Shown: positions 34,658-43,300 of the stretch, piece by piece
Position numbering within the stretch: position 1 is the first letter of the stretch
Layout: each line of letters starts with the position of its first letter
Notes under the pieces: model-generated
The model's input: only the letters and a program-made list of their open reading frames with translations
Told to the model about the DNA's origin: nothing
Databases searched by the model: none
NCBI GenBank assembly: GCA_903921205.1
Contig: CAIXPF010000062.1
Location: forward strand, 1 to 55,595
DNA from: an uncultured Acidimicrobiia bacterium
Lineage (GTDB): Bacteria > Actinomycetota > Acidimicrobiia > Acidimicrobiales > CAIXPF01
Reading direction: 5' to 3'
Length of the DNA: 55,595 nucleotides
Translations under genes and position numbers: made by a program

Positions 34658-35895
34658 CAGATGACCCCCTCGTCGGCCAGGCCGGCGATCTCCGACGCCG
34701 ACAGGCCCAGGATCTCGCCGAACACGTACTCGTTGTCGGCCCCCAACACGGGGGCGGCCCGGTCGATGACCCAGTCGGTCTCCGACAGGTGCACCGGCAT
34801 GCCGTCGACCCGCACCTCGCCCATGGCAGCGTGGTCGACCGTCGGCCACAGGCCCCAGGCTGCGGTGTTCGGATCCTGGTCGATGCGCTCGCCGGGCCTG
34901 GCCACCACCGCTGCGGGGATCCCCCGGGCCTGCAGCCGCGCCGCGAGCTCGAAGCGGTCGTGGTCGCGGCTCCAACGGTCGATGTCCGCGTCGAGGGCGT
35001 CCTGATGGGCCAGGCGGTCGGCGAGCCTCGCCAGCCGGGCGTCGGTGGCCCACGACGCGCCGATCTCCTCGGCCAGGGCGGCCCATTCGGCATCGTCACG
35101 GCAGGAGATGGCGATCCAGTTGTCCTGGCCGGCGGTGGCGTAGATGCCGTGCGGCACCATGGTGCCGGTGGCGTCGCGGTTGCTGTCGGGCGACCCCTCG
35201 CGCCGGGTCGGTCGACCGTTGACCGTGTAGTCCAGCACCGCCGGGCCCAGCAGCGCGGCAGCCGCCTCGGTGCAGGACATGTCGACCCACTGGCCCTCAC
35301 CGGTCCGGGACCGATGGCACAGGGCGGCGAGGATGCCCAGCGTCATGAAGTAGCCGCCGTGGTGGTCCATGTAGGAGTAGCCCCAACCGGCCGGTTCCCT
35401 GCCGGCCAGGCCGGAGGTGAGGGTCAGCCCGCCCACCGCCTGGGCGATGGGGCCCCACGACTTGAACGAGCTGTAGGGCCCGGTCTGGCCGAACCCGCAG
35501 TTGGAGACGTAGATGATGTCGTCCTTGATGGCCCGCAGCTGCTCGTAGCCGAACCCCATCCGCTCCAGCACGCCGGCGGCGAAGTTCTCGGTGACCACGT
35601 CGCTGATGCGCACCAGCTCGGTCAGCAGCTCGCGGCCGCGCTCGGTGCGCATGTTGATGGTGATGCCGAGCTTGCCCACGTTGTGGTTCTGGAAGGCGGC
35701 ACCGAACTCGTTGCCGCGCCGCTCGTCCTTGAACGGCGGTGAGCCGCGCAGGATGTCCCACCGACCCTTGCGTACCGGGTCCTCGATCCGGATCACCTGA
35801 GCCCCGAACGCGGCGAGATGGCGCGTCGCGCCGGCGCCGGCGAGCTGGCCGGTGAAGTCACAGATCCTCACGTGCCCCAGCGCACTTGCCCCCAT
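34657..35895 (-). CDS. Family III (CaiB/BaiF) CoA-transferase, catalytic subunit
   Basis: A 412-residue protein: LGHVRICDFTGQLAGAGATRHL, GAQVIRIEDP, KLGITINMRTERGRELL, VVTENFAAGVLERMG, SNCGFGQTGPYSSFKSWGPIAQA and the active-site Asp177 in YSYMDHHGGYFMTLG. It would move CoA between carboxylic acids. ATG 35895 follows AAGGGGATC; a GTG at 35934 lies 6 nt after a TAGGGT box and could be a leaderless alternative start adding 13 residues. First of the two-gene operon and divergent to the DUF35/thiolase pair, with which it may form one degradation pathway. Confidence 0.9.
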   Translation of the reverse strand: MGASALGHVRICDFTGQLAGAGATRHLAAFGAQVIRIEDPVRKGRWDILRGSPPFKDERRGNEFGAAFQNHNVGKLGITINMRTERGRELLTELVRISDVVTENFAAGVLERMGFGYEQLRAIKDDIIYVSNCGFGQTGPYSSFKSWGPIAQAVGGLTLTSGLAGREPAGWGYSYMDHHGGYFMTLGILAALCHRSRTGEGQWVDMSCTEAAAALLGPAVLDYTVNGRPTRREGSPDSNRDATGTMVPHGIYATAGQDNWIAISCRDDAEWAALAEEIGASWATDARLARLADRLAHQDALDADIDRWSRDHDRFELAARLQARGIPAAVVARPGERIDQDPNTAAWGLWPTVDHAAMGEVRVDGMPVHLSETDWVIDRAAPVLGADNEYVFGEILGLSASEIAGLADEGVI

Positions 35896-35940
35896 CTGAT
35901 CCCCTTCGACAGTCCACAGTGCGGACCACTGCACGCCCGA

Positions 35941-35946
35941 ACCCTA
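35941..35946 (-). promoter_or_regulatory. -10 box TAGGGT for the CoA-transferase operon
   Basis: TAGGGT on the minus strand, 6 nt before an in-frame GTG (35934) and about 45 nt before the ATG with ribosome site at 35895, so it serves either start. Confidence 0.5.
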
Positions 35947-36036
35947 GGACGCGCCGACCGGCGACGCACCCTGAACCGCTCGCCGACACCGCGCAGGGCC
36001 CGACGGCCTAAGGTCGGGGGTGGCCAGGGGGTCGCC

Positions 36037-36468
36037 GTGACACAGGACGAACTGCTGGACGCCTTTCCCGGCGTCCGGGTGGATCAGGACAACGCCGCCT
36101 ACTACGGCGGCCTGCTCGAGGACCGGGTGCTGGTCAACCGGTGCGACGATTGCGCGAGCTGGCACCATCCGCCCCGTTCGGCCTGTGCGCGCTGCTGGTC
36201 CCGGTCGCTCACCCCGACCGCGGTGGCCGGAACCGGCACGATCGTGCTGTTGACGGTGCTGCACCAGGGCTCACGCAAAGAAGGTGCCGACTTCAGCGCC
36301 GGCCACCCGCTCGTCGCCGTCGAACTCGACGAGCAACCCGGCCTGCGGCTCGGCGGGACGGTGCTCGGCGCCGACCCGGCGACGCTGCAGCTCGGCGAAC
36401 GGGTCCGTGTGGTGGTCCGCCGGCTCGAGGGCCGCGGGCCCCGGGTCGACTTCGAGAGGATGTCATGA
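36037..36468 (+). CDS. DUF35 OB-fold protein with zinc ribbon
   Basis: A 143-residue protein. The zinc ribbon has CDDCASWHHPPRSACARCW (two Cys-x2-Cys pairs) at about residues 37-55, followed by an OB fold (GTIVLLTVLHQGSRKEGADF, LVAVELDEQPGLRLGGTVLG). Such proteins act with thiolase-like partners, as acyl-CoA-binding subunits in steroid side-chain degradation (ChsH2 with Ltp2). Its stop overlaps the thiolase-like start (ATGA), so the two surely form a complex. GTG start 36037 is chosen from the gap and the AGGGGG upstream. Confidence 0.85.
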   Translation: MTQDELLDAFPGVRVDQDNAAYYGGLLEDRVLVNRCDDCASWHHPPRSACARCWSRSLTPTAVAGTGTIVLLTVLHQGSRKEGADFSAGHPLVAVELDEQPGLRLGGTVLGADPATLQLGERVRVVVRRLEGRGPRVDFERMS

Positions 36469-37670
36469 GCCCGTCGCGCCGCAACCCCGCCCGCGACCAG
36501 GTGGCCATCGTCGGCCTCGGTCGCTCGCCCTACGGGCGTGACCGGGTCGGCTGCACCCCGGGCTCGCTGGTGCTCGATGCCGCCATCGCCGCCGCCCGCG
36601 ACGCCGGTGTCGCCGCCACCGACATCGACGGGCTGTGCGGCTCGACCGTGGCCACCGCCTACGTCCAGGCCGCGCTCGGCATCGGGCGGGTGAGCTGGTT
36701 CGCCAACCCGGCATCGGTGATCGGCAACCAGATCGTGGCCGCGGTCGCCGCCGTACACAGCGGTATGTGCGAGACCGCGCTGGTGTACCACAACGCCTAT
36801 CGCATGCCGTTCGCGTCGCGCAGCGCCGGCCGCGACCCGATGCGGCGGCGGGCCATGCTCGGCCTGGCCGAGACCCGCAGCGCCTGGGGCACCGGCCACG
36901 CCGAGTCCGGGGCGAACTCGATGTTCGGGGCCAACGCCTACGCCGCCTGGGCCGGTCGCTACCTGCACGACTACGGCTACGGGCGCGACACGCTCGGCCT
37001 GGTCGCGATCAACTCGCGCACCAACGCCGGTCGCAACGACAACGCCGTGTACCGCGAGCCGCTCACGATGCAGGACTACCTGGCCGGACGGATGGTGCGC
37101 GACCCGCTCAGCGTCTACGACATGGACATCCCCGTCGACGCCGCCGATGCGTTCATCATCACCACCACCGAACGCGCCCGGGACCTGGCCCGGCCGCCGG
37201 TGCTGATCCACGCGTCCAGCCTGGGCAGCACCGACTACGGGATCGAGGAACAGCTGCTCGACCTCGACCACGCCGGCCAGGTGGTGGTCGCCGAACGGTT
37301 GTGGGCCAAGTCCGAGCTCGAGCTGGCCGACGTCGACGTGTTCTACCCCTACGAGGGGTTCTCCAACATCGCCCTGTCGTGGTTCGAGAACGTCGGGTAC
37401 TGCGGCCGTGGCGAGGGCGGTGCGTTCGTGCGCCAGCACTGGGTGGAGCGCGAACAGCGCATCCTGATCGACGGGCGGATCCCCGTGAACACCCACGGCG
37501 GCAGCCTGTCCGAGGGTGGCACCCAGGGTGCCGGGCACCTCTACGAGGCGTGCCTGCAGCTACGCGGTGAGGCCGGGGTCCGCCAGGTCCCCGGTGCGTC
37601 GGTGGCGCTGGTGACCCCGGGCGGGTACTACTTCAACTCCCAGGGGTTCCTGCTGCGACGCGACGGCTGA
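36465..37670 (+). CDS. Thiolase-like/lipid-transfer protein (SCP2/Ltp2 type)
   Basis: A 401-residue thiolase-fold protein: VAIVGLGRSPYGRDRVGC, AAIAAARDAGVAATDIDGL, YDMDIPVDAADAFIITT, VNTHGGSLSEGGTQGAGHLYEA. In normal thiolases a nucleophilic Cys lies in the segment here reading NPASVIGNQIVAAVAAV, which has none, and this is what is seen in the Ltp2-type aldolases that cleave carbon-carbon bonds in steroid side chains. Its obligatory-looking partner is the DUF35 protein upstream (ATGA overlap), as in the Ltp2-ChsH2 pair. A retro-aldol or related role on an acyl-CoA is therefore likely. Confidence 0.85.
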   Translation: MSPSRRNPARDQVAIVGLGRSPYGRDRVGCTPGSLVLDAAIAAARDAGVAATDIDGLCGSTVATAYVQAALGIGRVSWFANPASVIGNQIVAAVAAVHSGMCETALVYHNAYRMPFASRSAGRDPMRRRAMLGLAETRSAWGTGHAESGANSMFGANAYAAWAGRYLHDYGYGRDTLGLVAINSRTNAGRNDNAVYREPLTMQDYLAGRMVRDPLSVYDMDIPVDAADAFIITTTERARDLARPPVLIHASSLGSTDYGIEEQLLDLDHAGQVVVAERLWAKSELELADVDVFYPYEGFSNIALSWFENVGYCGRGEGGAFVRQHWVEREQRILIDGRIPVNTHGGSLSEGGTQGAGHLYEACLQLRGEAGVRQVPGASVALVTPGGYYFNSQGFLLRRDG

Positions 37671-37693
37671 GCCGACCCGGCCGGGGGGCTGGC

Positions 37694-37699
37694 TAGCGT
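37694..37699 (+). promoter_or_regulatory. Leaderless -10 box TAGCGT for the PCD-VOC gene
   Basis: TAGCGT, 7 nt before the ATG at 37707. Confidence 0.6.
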
Positions 37700-37706
37700 C
37701 GCCGCC

Positions 37707-38399
37707 ATGGCCAACCCGCTCAGCCCCGACCAACTCCCCGAGCTGGCTGCGCTCACCGACTGGTGCGTGCAGCCCGGCCTGCTGCGCAGCCGCTTCCGGG
37801 CCGCGTCGTTCGAGGCGGCCGGACGCTTCGTGGCGGCGGTGGCCGCGGTCGCCGACGAGGTCGACCACCATCCCGACATCGACCTGCGCTACCCCGCCAT
37901 CGTGCAGATCGTGGTGACCTCCCACGACGCCGGGGGCCTGACCCGCCGCGACACCCGGTTGGCGTCGCGGCTGTCGGCGATGGCGGCCGAGGCCGGCCTC
38001 ACCGCCGAACCGGACACCGCGCAGGGGCTGACCGTGGTGATCGAGGCCGACGAACCGGATCGGGTGCTGCCGTTCTGGCAGGCGGTGCTCGGCTACCGGG
38101 TCTCCGCCGACCCCGACGGCGACACGATGCTGGTCGACGGCCGGCGCTTCGATCCCGGGGTGGTGCTGCGCCGCCGGCCGGCTGCGACGCCGGCCGTCCG
38201 GAACGGGGCGGCCTCGGTTCGGCGGCTGCGCATCGACCTGACGCACCCGGTGGCGTCGGCACGGGCAGCCGCTTCGTCGGTGGCCGGTGGCGTGGTGCTC
38301 GACGCCGATCCGCAGTCCGGCCACTGGGAGCTGGCCGATGTCGAGGGCAACGAGGTCAGCCTCACGGGCAGGCCCGCACCGCAGCCCGCCGACGGCTGA
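37707..38399 (+). CDS. Pterin-4a-carbinolamine dehydratase fused to a VOC/glyoxalase-like domain
   Basis: A 230-residue fusion. Residues 1-95 are a PCD-like domain with AAVADEVDHHPDIDLRYPAI and VTSHDAGGLTRRDTRLASRL, containing the His-His-Pro-Asp and HDAGGLT active-site motifs. Residues 105-225 form a glyoxalase-like domain (LTVVIEADEPDRVLPFWQAV, LGYRVSADPDGDTMLVDGRR, WELADVEGNEVSLTG). PCD recycles the tetrahydropterin cofactor of aromatic hydroxylases; the role of the fused domain is unknown. Promoter and start are clear. A strong terminator follows. Confidence 0.85.
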   Translation: MANPLSPDQLPELAALTDWCVQPGLLRSRFRAASFEAAGRFVAAVAAVADEVDHHPDIDLRYPAIVQIVVTSHDAGGLTRRDTRLASRLSAMAAEAGLTAEPDTAQGLTVVIEADEPDRVLPFWQAVLGYRVSADPDGDTMLVDGRRFDPGVVLRRRPAATPAVRNGAASVRRLRIDLTHPVASARAAASSVAGGVVLDADPQSGHWELADVEGNEVSLTGRPAPQPADG

Positions 38400-38416
38400 C
38401 GGGCCTGCCGGAACGC

Positions 38417-38452
38417 GACGGGAGCGCGGGCCAACTGGCCCGCGCTCCCGTC
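38417..38452. terminator. Perfect 16-bp hairpin terminator between convergent genes
   Basis: GACGGGAGCGCGGGCC (38417-38432) and GGCCCGCGCTCCCGTC (38437-38452) pair without mismatch around the loop AACT. Bidirectional, between the PCD-VOC and ferritin-like genes. TCAG follows rather than a T-run. Confidence 0.8.
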
Positions 38453-38469
38453 AGTTCGGGCGTTCCCGG

Positions 38470-39009
38470 TCAGGAACCGAGCTTGGTGACCAACTGCTCG
38501 AGCAGCGCCTCGATACGGTCGAGGCGCTCGGGGGCAGCTGCGGCCGGGGCGGCGGCGGCCTCGCAGGCGAGGGCTTCGCGGCAGGCCCGGAACATCCGGC
38601 CGCTGTCGCGCTCCTCGGCGATGTACCGGCCGAGCAGCGCCCCGGTCTGGATGTCGATCGTGGTGTCGGCGAACATACCGGCGAAGATGTCGGGGCAGCC
38701 CTCGACCTCCGGCTCACCGAGACCGAGCTGCTCGAACTTCTCGAGATCGCTCAGCTCGCAGGACGAGGCGATGGCCAAGCGCTCGGCGCACTTGGGGTCC
38801 TCCCGGCGCTGCACGTCGAAGCCCAGCTCGCACATCCGCTTGGCGAAGGCCAGGCTGTGCTCGCCCTCGCGCAGGGCAATGGTGGAGATCACGGCCCGGA
38901 CGTCGTCGCGCTGCGTGGCCTCGGCCCACGTCGACAGGTACTGCTGGGCATCGCCCTCGGCGTTGCTGATGGCGTTGAGGAGCCCGAGGTAGGAAGGCTT
39001 GTCGGTCAT
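38470..39009 (-). CDS. Ferritin-like four-helix protein of unknown function
   Basis: A 179-residue, almost wholly helical protein. Helix 1-2: LLNAISNAEGDAQQYLSTWA, ATQRDDVRAVISTIALREGEHSLAFAKRM, in which Glu and the E-x2-H pair (REGEH) resemble the metal ligands of ferritin-like or rubrerythrin-like bundles. Later helices carry FAGMFADTTIDIQTGALLGRYI and EERDSGRMFRACREA, and the tail is an Ala-rich linker and coiled coil. Peroxide or iron handling is a guess from the bundle pattern. Start ATG 39009. Confidence 0.6.
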   Translation of the reverse strand: MTDKPSYLGLLNAISNAEGDAQQYLSTWAEATQRDDVRAVISTIALREGEHSLAFAKRMCELGFDVQRREDPKCAERLAIASSCELSDLEKFEQLGLGEPEVEGCPDIFAGMFADTTIDIQTGALLGRYIAEERDSGRMFRACREALACEAAAAPAAAAPERLDRIEALLEQLVTKLGS

Positions 39010-39078
39010 GGGATCAGCCTGGCGGATCGAACCCCGTTCCGCAACCGGTCACACCAACCGTCTGCCCGGCGGATGTCC

Positions 39079-39114
39079 GACGTGTAGCCCGACGTGTAGC
39101 CCGACGTGTAGCCC
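39079..39114. repeat. 12-bp tandem repeat GACGTGTAGCCC x3
   Basis: Three exact copies between two divergent small genes, 19 bp upstream of the -10 box at 39133. It could be a regulatory array or slippage product. Confidence 0.85.
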
Positions 39115-39132
39115 GACGGATCGGCCTGCCGG

Positions 39133-39138
39133 TATCCT
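39133..39138 (+). promoter_or_regulatory. Leaderless -10 box TATCCT for the coiled-coil protein gene
   Basis: TATCCT, 6 nt before the ATG at 39145. Confidence 0.5.
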
Positions 39139-39144
39139 CGGGCC

Positions 39145-39468
39145 ATGTCTCGGCACCGGACCGAGGCGGCGTTCGCCGCGTTGGAGACCGAACTGAAGCA
39201 GGAACGAGCGGCCACGCTCGGCCGCATCGGCAGCAAGCTGGAGGCCGAACTGGAACGCTGCCGGACGTTGTACGCCGAGCTCACCGAGCACAGCGACGAC
39301 GATCGACCGGCCACCCGTCTCGCCCGGCGCGAGCGTTACCGCCAGGCGTACCGCGAGTGCGAGCAGCTTCGATGGATGTTGTGCGTCCAGCGCGAATCGA
39401 TGGGCCTGTTGGACCACAGCTGGGTGAACCGGGTGTTCCCGCTTCCCCCCGCACCCCTCACGGCGTGA
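39145..39468 (+). CDS. Small helical hypothetical protein
   Basis: A 107-residue charged, helical protein (ALETELKQERAATLGRIGSK, LEAELERCRTLYAELTE, RRERYRQAYRECEQLRWMLC) with a hydrophobic Pro-rich tail (WVNRVFPLPPAPL). It looks like a coiled coil of the kind found in small regulatory or adaptor proteins. I do not recognise a family. The leaderless promoter supports it as real. The 3' end overlaps the convergent lipoprotein gene by 11 bp. Confidence 0.6.
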   Translation: MSRHRTEAAFAALETELKQERAATLGRIGSKLEAELERCRTLYAELTEHSDDDRPATRLARRERYRQAYRECEQLRWMLCVQRESMGLLDHSWVNRVFPLPPAPLTA

Positions 39469-39931
39469 TCGTGACGGTGTAGGCCACCAGCGCATCGTCG
39501 CCGACCAGGGCGCCGCCTGCGGTCGGGCAGGAGCCGCGCCGACAGTTCTCCACCTTGAAGCGCACGGTGGTCCCCGTCGGGATGTCGGCGGCCAGGGTGA
39601 CGGCGAAATAGACATCGCCCTCAGCACAACCGCTGAGCGCAGCCGGGCAGTTGCTGTCGGTGCGGGTCCGCTTGTCGACCGCGGCCACAGCGCCGGTCGG
39701 GGTGATGGCACCGAGCTGCCACTGATCGCCGAGGCCGGCATTCTCCGGCCCGGCCTGGACCTCCAACTTCGCCTTCGCCGGCGCCGTGACGTCGGCGTGC
39801 TGCGGATCGAGTTGCCGTGGCGGGGGGTGCCCGGAACTGCACCCGACCGCCGACACGCTCACCAGCGCGACGGCGGCGACGGCGACGGCGACGACAACGG
39901 GACGTCGGAGGGGTGGGAAGCAGAACCGCAC
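39458..39931 (-). CDS. Secreted lipoprotein, beta-rich hypothetical
   Basis: A 157-residue protein with a signal peptide (RRPVVVAVAVAAVALVSVSA), a lipobox-like VGC, a Pro-rich linker and a beta-rich domain (AKLEVQAGPENAGLGDQWQL, VYFAVTLAADIPTGTTVRFK, VENCRRGSCPTAGGALVG) with three or four cysteines that could form disulphides. The start GTG 39931 is the one directly before the signal peptide; a longer frame to 40114 is Cys/Gly-rich and unlikely. No family recognised. Confidence 0.65.
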   Translation of the reverse strand: MRFCFPPLRRPVVVAVAVAAVALVSVSAVGCSSGHPPPRQLDPQHADVTAPAKAKLEVQAGPENAGLGDQWQLGAITPTGAVAAVDKRTRTDSNCPAALSGCAEGDVYFAVTLAADIPTGTTVRFKVENCRRGSCPTAGGALVGDDALVAYTVTITP

Positions 39932-40126
39932 GACCCCATTGTCCCAGCTGAGCACGCGCTGGCGGAACCACCCCGTCAGCGGGCGCGGCGCCCGGCGACC
40001 AAACCTGCCTGCCTCAACCCGGCATTGCACCACCCACCGTGACCGATCGACGTCGACCCGACCACCACACCCAGCGCACACATCACCACAGAATCCCCCC
40101 CCACCGCACCCCATCTACCTGCACCT

Positions 40127-40162
40127 TCGTTGCGGCGAATCGACGTCGATTCGCCGCAACGA
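40127..40162. repeat. 36-bp perfect palindrome
   Basis: The left half reads TCGTTGCGGCGAATCGAC and the right half GTCGATTCGCCGCAACGA, exact reverse complements with no spacer. At the centre is GAATCGACGTCGATTC. A palindrome this long is far beyond chance. It could be an operator for a dimeric regulator, an extruding cruciform or terminator of the divergent transcripts, or part of a repeat family shared with 48.8 kb. Confidence 0.9.
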
Positions 40163-40280
40163 TTTCGTCGAACGGCACCGGGTCTCTCGACATCGGACAT
40201 TCCGAAGCGGCGAATCGACCACCGAAAGTGAGATTTCGCCGAAACGGGTCAGACACCGTGCCCCGAGTCACGCCGGGGGT

Positions 40281-40286
40281 TACGCT
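40281..40286 (+). promoter_or_regulatory. -10 box TACGCT of the indolepyruvate oxidoreductase gene
   Basis: TACGCT about 32 nt before the ATG at 40319, which has a GGGGGAAA ribosome site, so this message would have a short leader. Confidence 0.45.
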
Positions 40287-40318
40287 CGTCTGACGATTCG
40301 TCTCGATCGGGGGAAACC

Positions 40319-43300
40319 ATGACTGATGTGATGCCTGGGCGGTCTGCCGCGGCGTTCGACCTCGAGGCCAAGTACCGGGAGGAATCCGGTTCGTTCTTCT
40401 TCACCGGCGTCCAGGCCCTGGTCCGGGTACCGATGGACCAGATGCGGGCCGACCGCAAGGCCGGGCACCGCACCGCCACGTTCGTGTCGGGCTACCAGGG
40501 ATCCCCCCTCGGCGGGTACGACCGGGAGCTGATCGCCCACAAGGCGCTGCTCGACCAGTTGAACATCGTCCACAAGCCCGGCCTCAACGAGGAGCTCGGC
40601 GCCACCGCCGTCATGGGCAGCCAGCTGTCGGCGGTGTTCCCCAAGCAGCGCTTCGACGGCGTGTTGGGCATCTGGTACGGCAAGTCACCGGGCCTCGACC
40701 GCGCCGGCGACGCCATCCGCCACGCCGCCTACGCCGGCACCCATGCCCTCGGCGGCGTGCTCACCCTCACCGGCGACGACCCGTCGAACAAGTCCTCGAC
40801 GCTGCCCTCGGCCTCCGAGTACGCACTCGCCGACCTGCACAACACGATCCTGCACCCCGGCAACGTGCAGGAGGTCCTCGACCTCGGCATGCACGGCATC
40901 GCCCTGTCCCGGGCTTCCGGCCTGTGGTCTGCCATCAAGATCGTCACCGCCGTCGCCGACGGCTCCGCCACCGCCGAGGTCGGCCCCGACCGCATCCGTC
41001 CGGTCATCCCCGAGCTCGAGTACCAGGGCAAGCCCTGGAAGCCCAAGGTCACCGGCCGTATCGCCGGCGTCCCGGCAAACCCCGTCGAGCAGGAGATCTA
41101 CGAGGCCCGCTACGAGATGGCCCGCCTCTACGCCATCGCCAACGGGCTGAACAAGATCACCATCACCTCGCCGGACGCCTGGCTCGGCATCGTCGCCTCC
41201 GGCCGGGTGTACCACGAGGTCCTCGCCGCCGCCGCCATCCTGGGCCTCGACGAGGACGGCCTGCGCCGCAACGGCATCCGCCTGTTGCAGCTCGGCATGA
41301 TGCACCCCTTCGAGGGCGAGACCGCCCGCCGTTTCGCCGACGGCCTGCAGGAGATCCTCGTCGTCGAGGAGAAGCGCCCCTTCATCGAGACCCACCTGCG
41401 TGACGCCCTCTACGGCATGCCCGACGCCCCCCGGGTCACCGGCAAGTACGACCCCGATCGCAACCGGCTCATCCCCGGCCACGGCGCCCTCGACGCCGAC
41501 TACCTCGTCGAGCCGCTCTACAAGCGCTTCACCCAGCGCATCGACGCCGGCCGCCTGCAGACCCCGGCCCCCAAGGTCGTGCGCAAGAAGATCGACCTGC
41601 TTCCCACCCGCACGCCGTACTTCTGCTCCGGCTGCCCCCACTCCACCGGGACCAAGGCCCCCGAGGGCGAGCTGGTCGGCGGCGGCATCGGCTGCCACGG
41701 CCTGGTCACCGTCATGGACCCCAAGCGGGTCGGCACGCTCATGGGCAACACCCAGATGGGCGGCGAGGGCGTGCAGTGGATCGGCGTCGAGCCCTTCGTC
41801 GACGTCCCGCACTTCACCCAGAACCTCGGTGACGGCACCTTCGCCCACTCCGGGTCGCTGTGCATCCGTGCCGCGGTCGCCGCCAAGTCCAACGTGACGT
41901 TCAAGATCCTCTACAACGGTGCGGTTGCCATGACCGGGGGCCAGGATGCCGCCGGGGCCATGCCCATCCCCCAGCTGACCCAGTGGCTGCTGGCCGAGGG
42001 CGCTGCCAAGGTCATCGTCACCACCGACGAGCTCGAGAAGTACCGCGGCATCAAGCTCGCCGACGGGGTGCAGGTCCTCGACCGCGAGCGCATCATCGAG
42101 GCCCAGGAAGAACTCGCCAAGGTGCGCGGGACCACCGTGCTCATCCACGACCAGCAGTGCGCCGCCGAGAAGCGTCGTGACCGCAAGCGTGGCCTGATCG
42201 CCGAGCCGCCCGAGCGGGTCGTCATCAACGAGCGGGTGTGCGAGGGCTGTGGCGACTGCGGCGTGCAGTCCAACTGCCTGTCGGTCCAGCCCATCGAGAC
42301 CGAGTTCGGCCGCAAGACCCAGATCCACCAGTCCTCGTGCAACAAGGACTACTCCTGCCTCGCCGGTGACTGCCCGTCGTTCCTCACCATCGTGCCGAAG
42401 AAGAGCACCGGCAAGTGGGCCGCGATCGGCGGCGGCATGCTCGGCGGATCCAAGGCGAACGGGGCCAACGGGGCGAAGACCAACAAGGCGTCCGGTGGCG
42501 CCCGGCGCACGCCCGCCATCGACGTGGCCTCGCTACCGGCCCCCACGATGCTGGTCCCGGCGGAGGACACCACCATCCGTATGCCCGGCGTCGGCGGCAC
42601 CGGCGTCGTCACCGTCTCGCAGATCCTCGGCACCGCGGCCACCCTCGACGGCAAGTACGTCGGCGGCCTCGACCAGACGGGCCTGTCCCAGAAGGCCGGC
42701 CCGGTGGTGTCGGACCTGCGCATCACCACCGAAGCCGTCGAGGGCACCAACAAGCTCACTGCCGGTTCCGCCGACGTCTACCTGGTGTTCGACCTGCTGG
42801 TCGGCCTCGCCCCCGCCAACCTCGAGAGCGTGTCCCCCACCCGCACCGTGGCGGTGACCTCCACCGCCAAGACCCCGACCGGGTTCATGGTGCGCGACCC
42901 GAACGCGGCGTTCCCCGACCTCGGCCGGCTCAAGGGCGAGCTCGACAAGCTGACCCGGGCCGAGCACAACCGCTACGTCGACACCATCGCCGTCACCGAA
43001 GGGCTCTTCGGCGAGTCGACCACCGCCAACACGTTCCTCATCGGTGTGGCCTATCAGCTCGGCGTGCTGCCGATCTCTGCCGAATCGATCGAGCAGGCCA
43101 TCGAGCTCAACGGTGCCGCCGTGGAGGCCAACAAGCTGGCGTTCCGCTGGGGCCGGCAGTGGACCATCGATCCGGAGAAGGTGCGGGCCGCCTCGGTCCT
43201 GCCCGAGGATCAGCTGGCCAAGCCGTCGGCGGAGCTCGAGGCCGCCATCGTCGCCGCCGGCCTCGGTGACGGCGAGCTGGGCCGGGTCGTGCGCCTGCGG

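Larger units (their letters stand above)
39932..40318. other. 387-bp regulatory intergenic region with palindromes
   Basis: Divergent region between the lipoprotein and the indolepyruvate oxidoreductase gene. It holds the 36-bp perfect palindrome (40127-40162), a further GCGGCGAATCGAC copy at 40207-40219, and a -10-like TACGCT at 40281-40286. C-rich strings lie around 40092-40102. No gene is seen. Confidence 0.6.

Noticed and set aside
39006-39314. Minus-strand ORF with GYTSGYTSGYTS repeats
   Set aside because: It is created by the 12-bp tandem repeat and the antisense of the small helical gene; no start signal.
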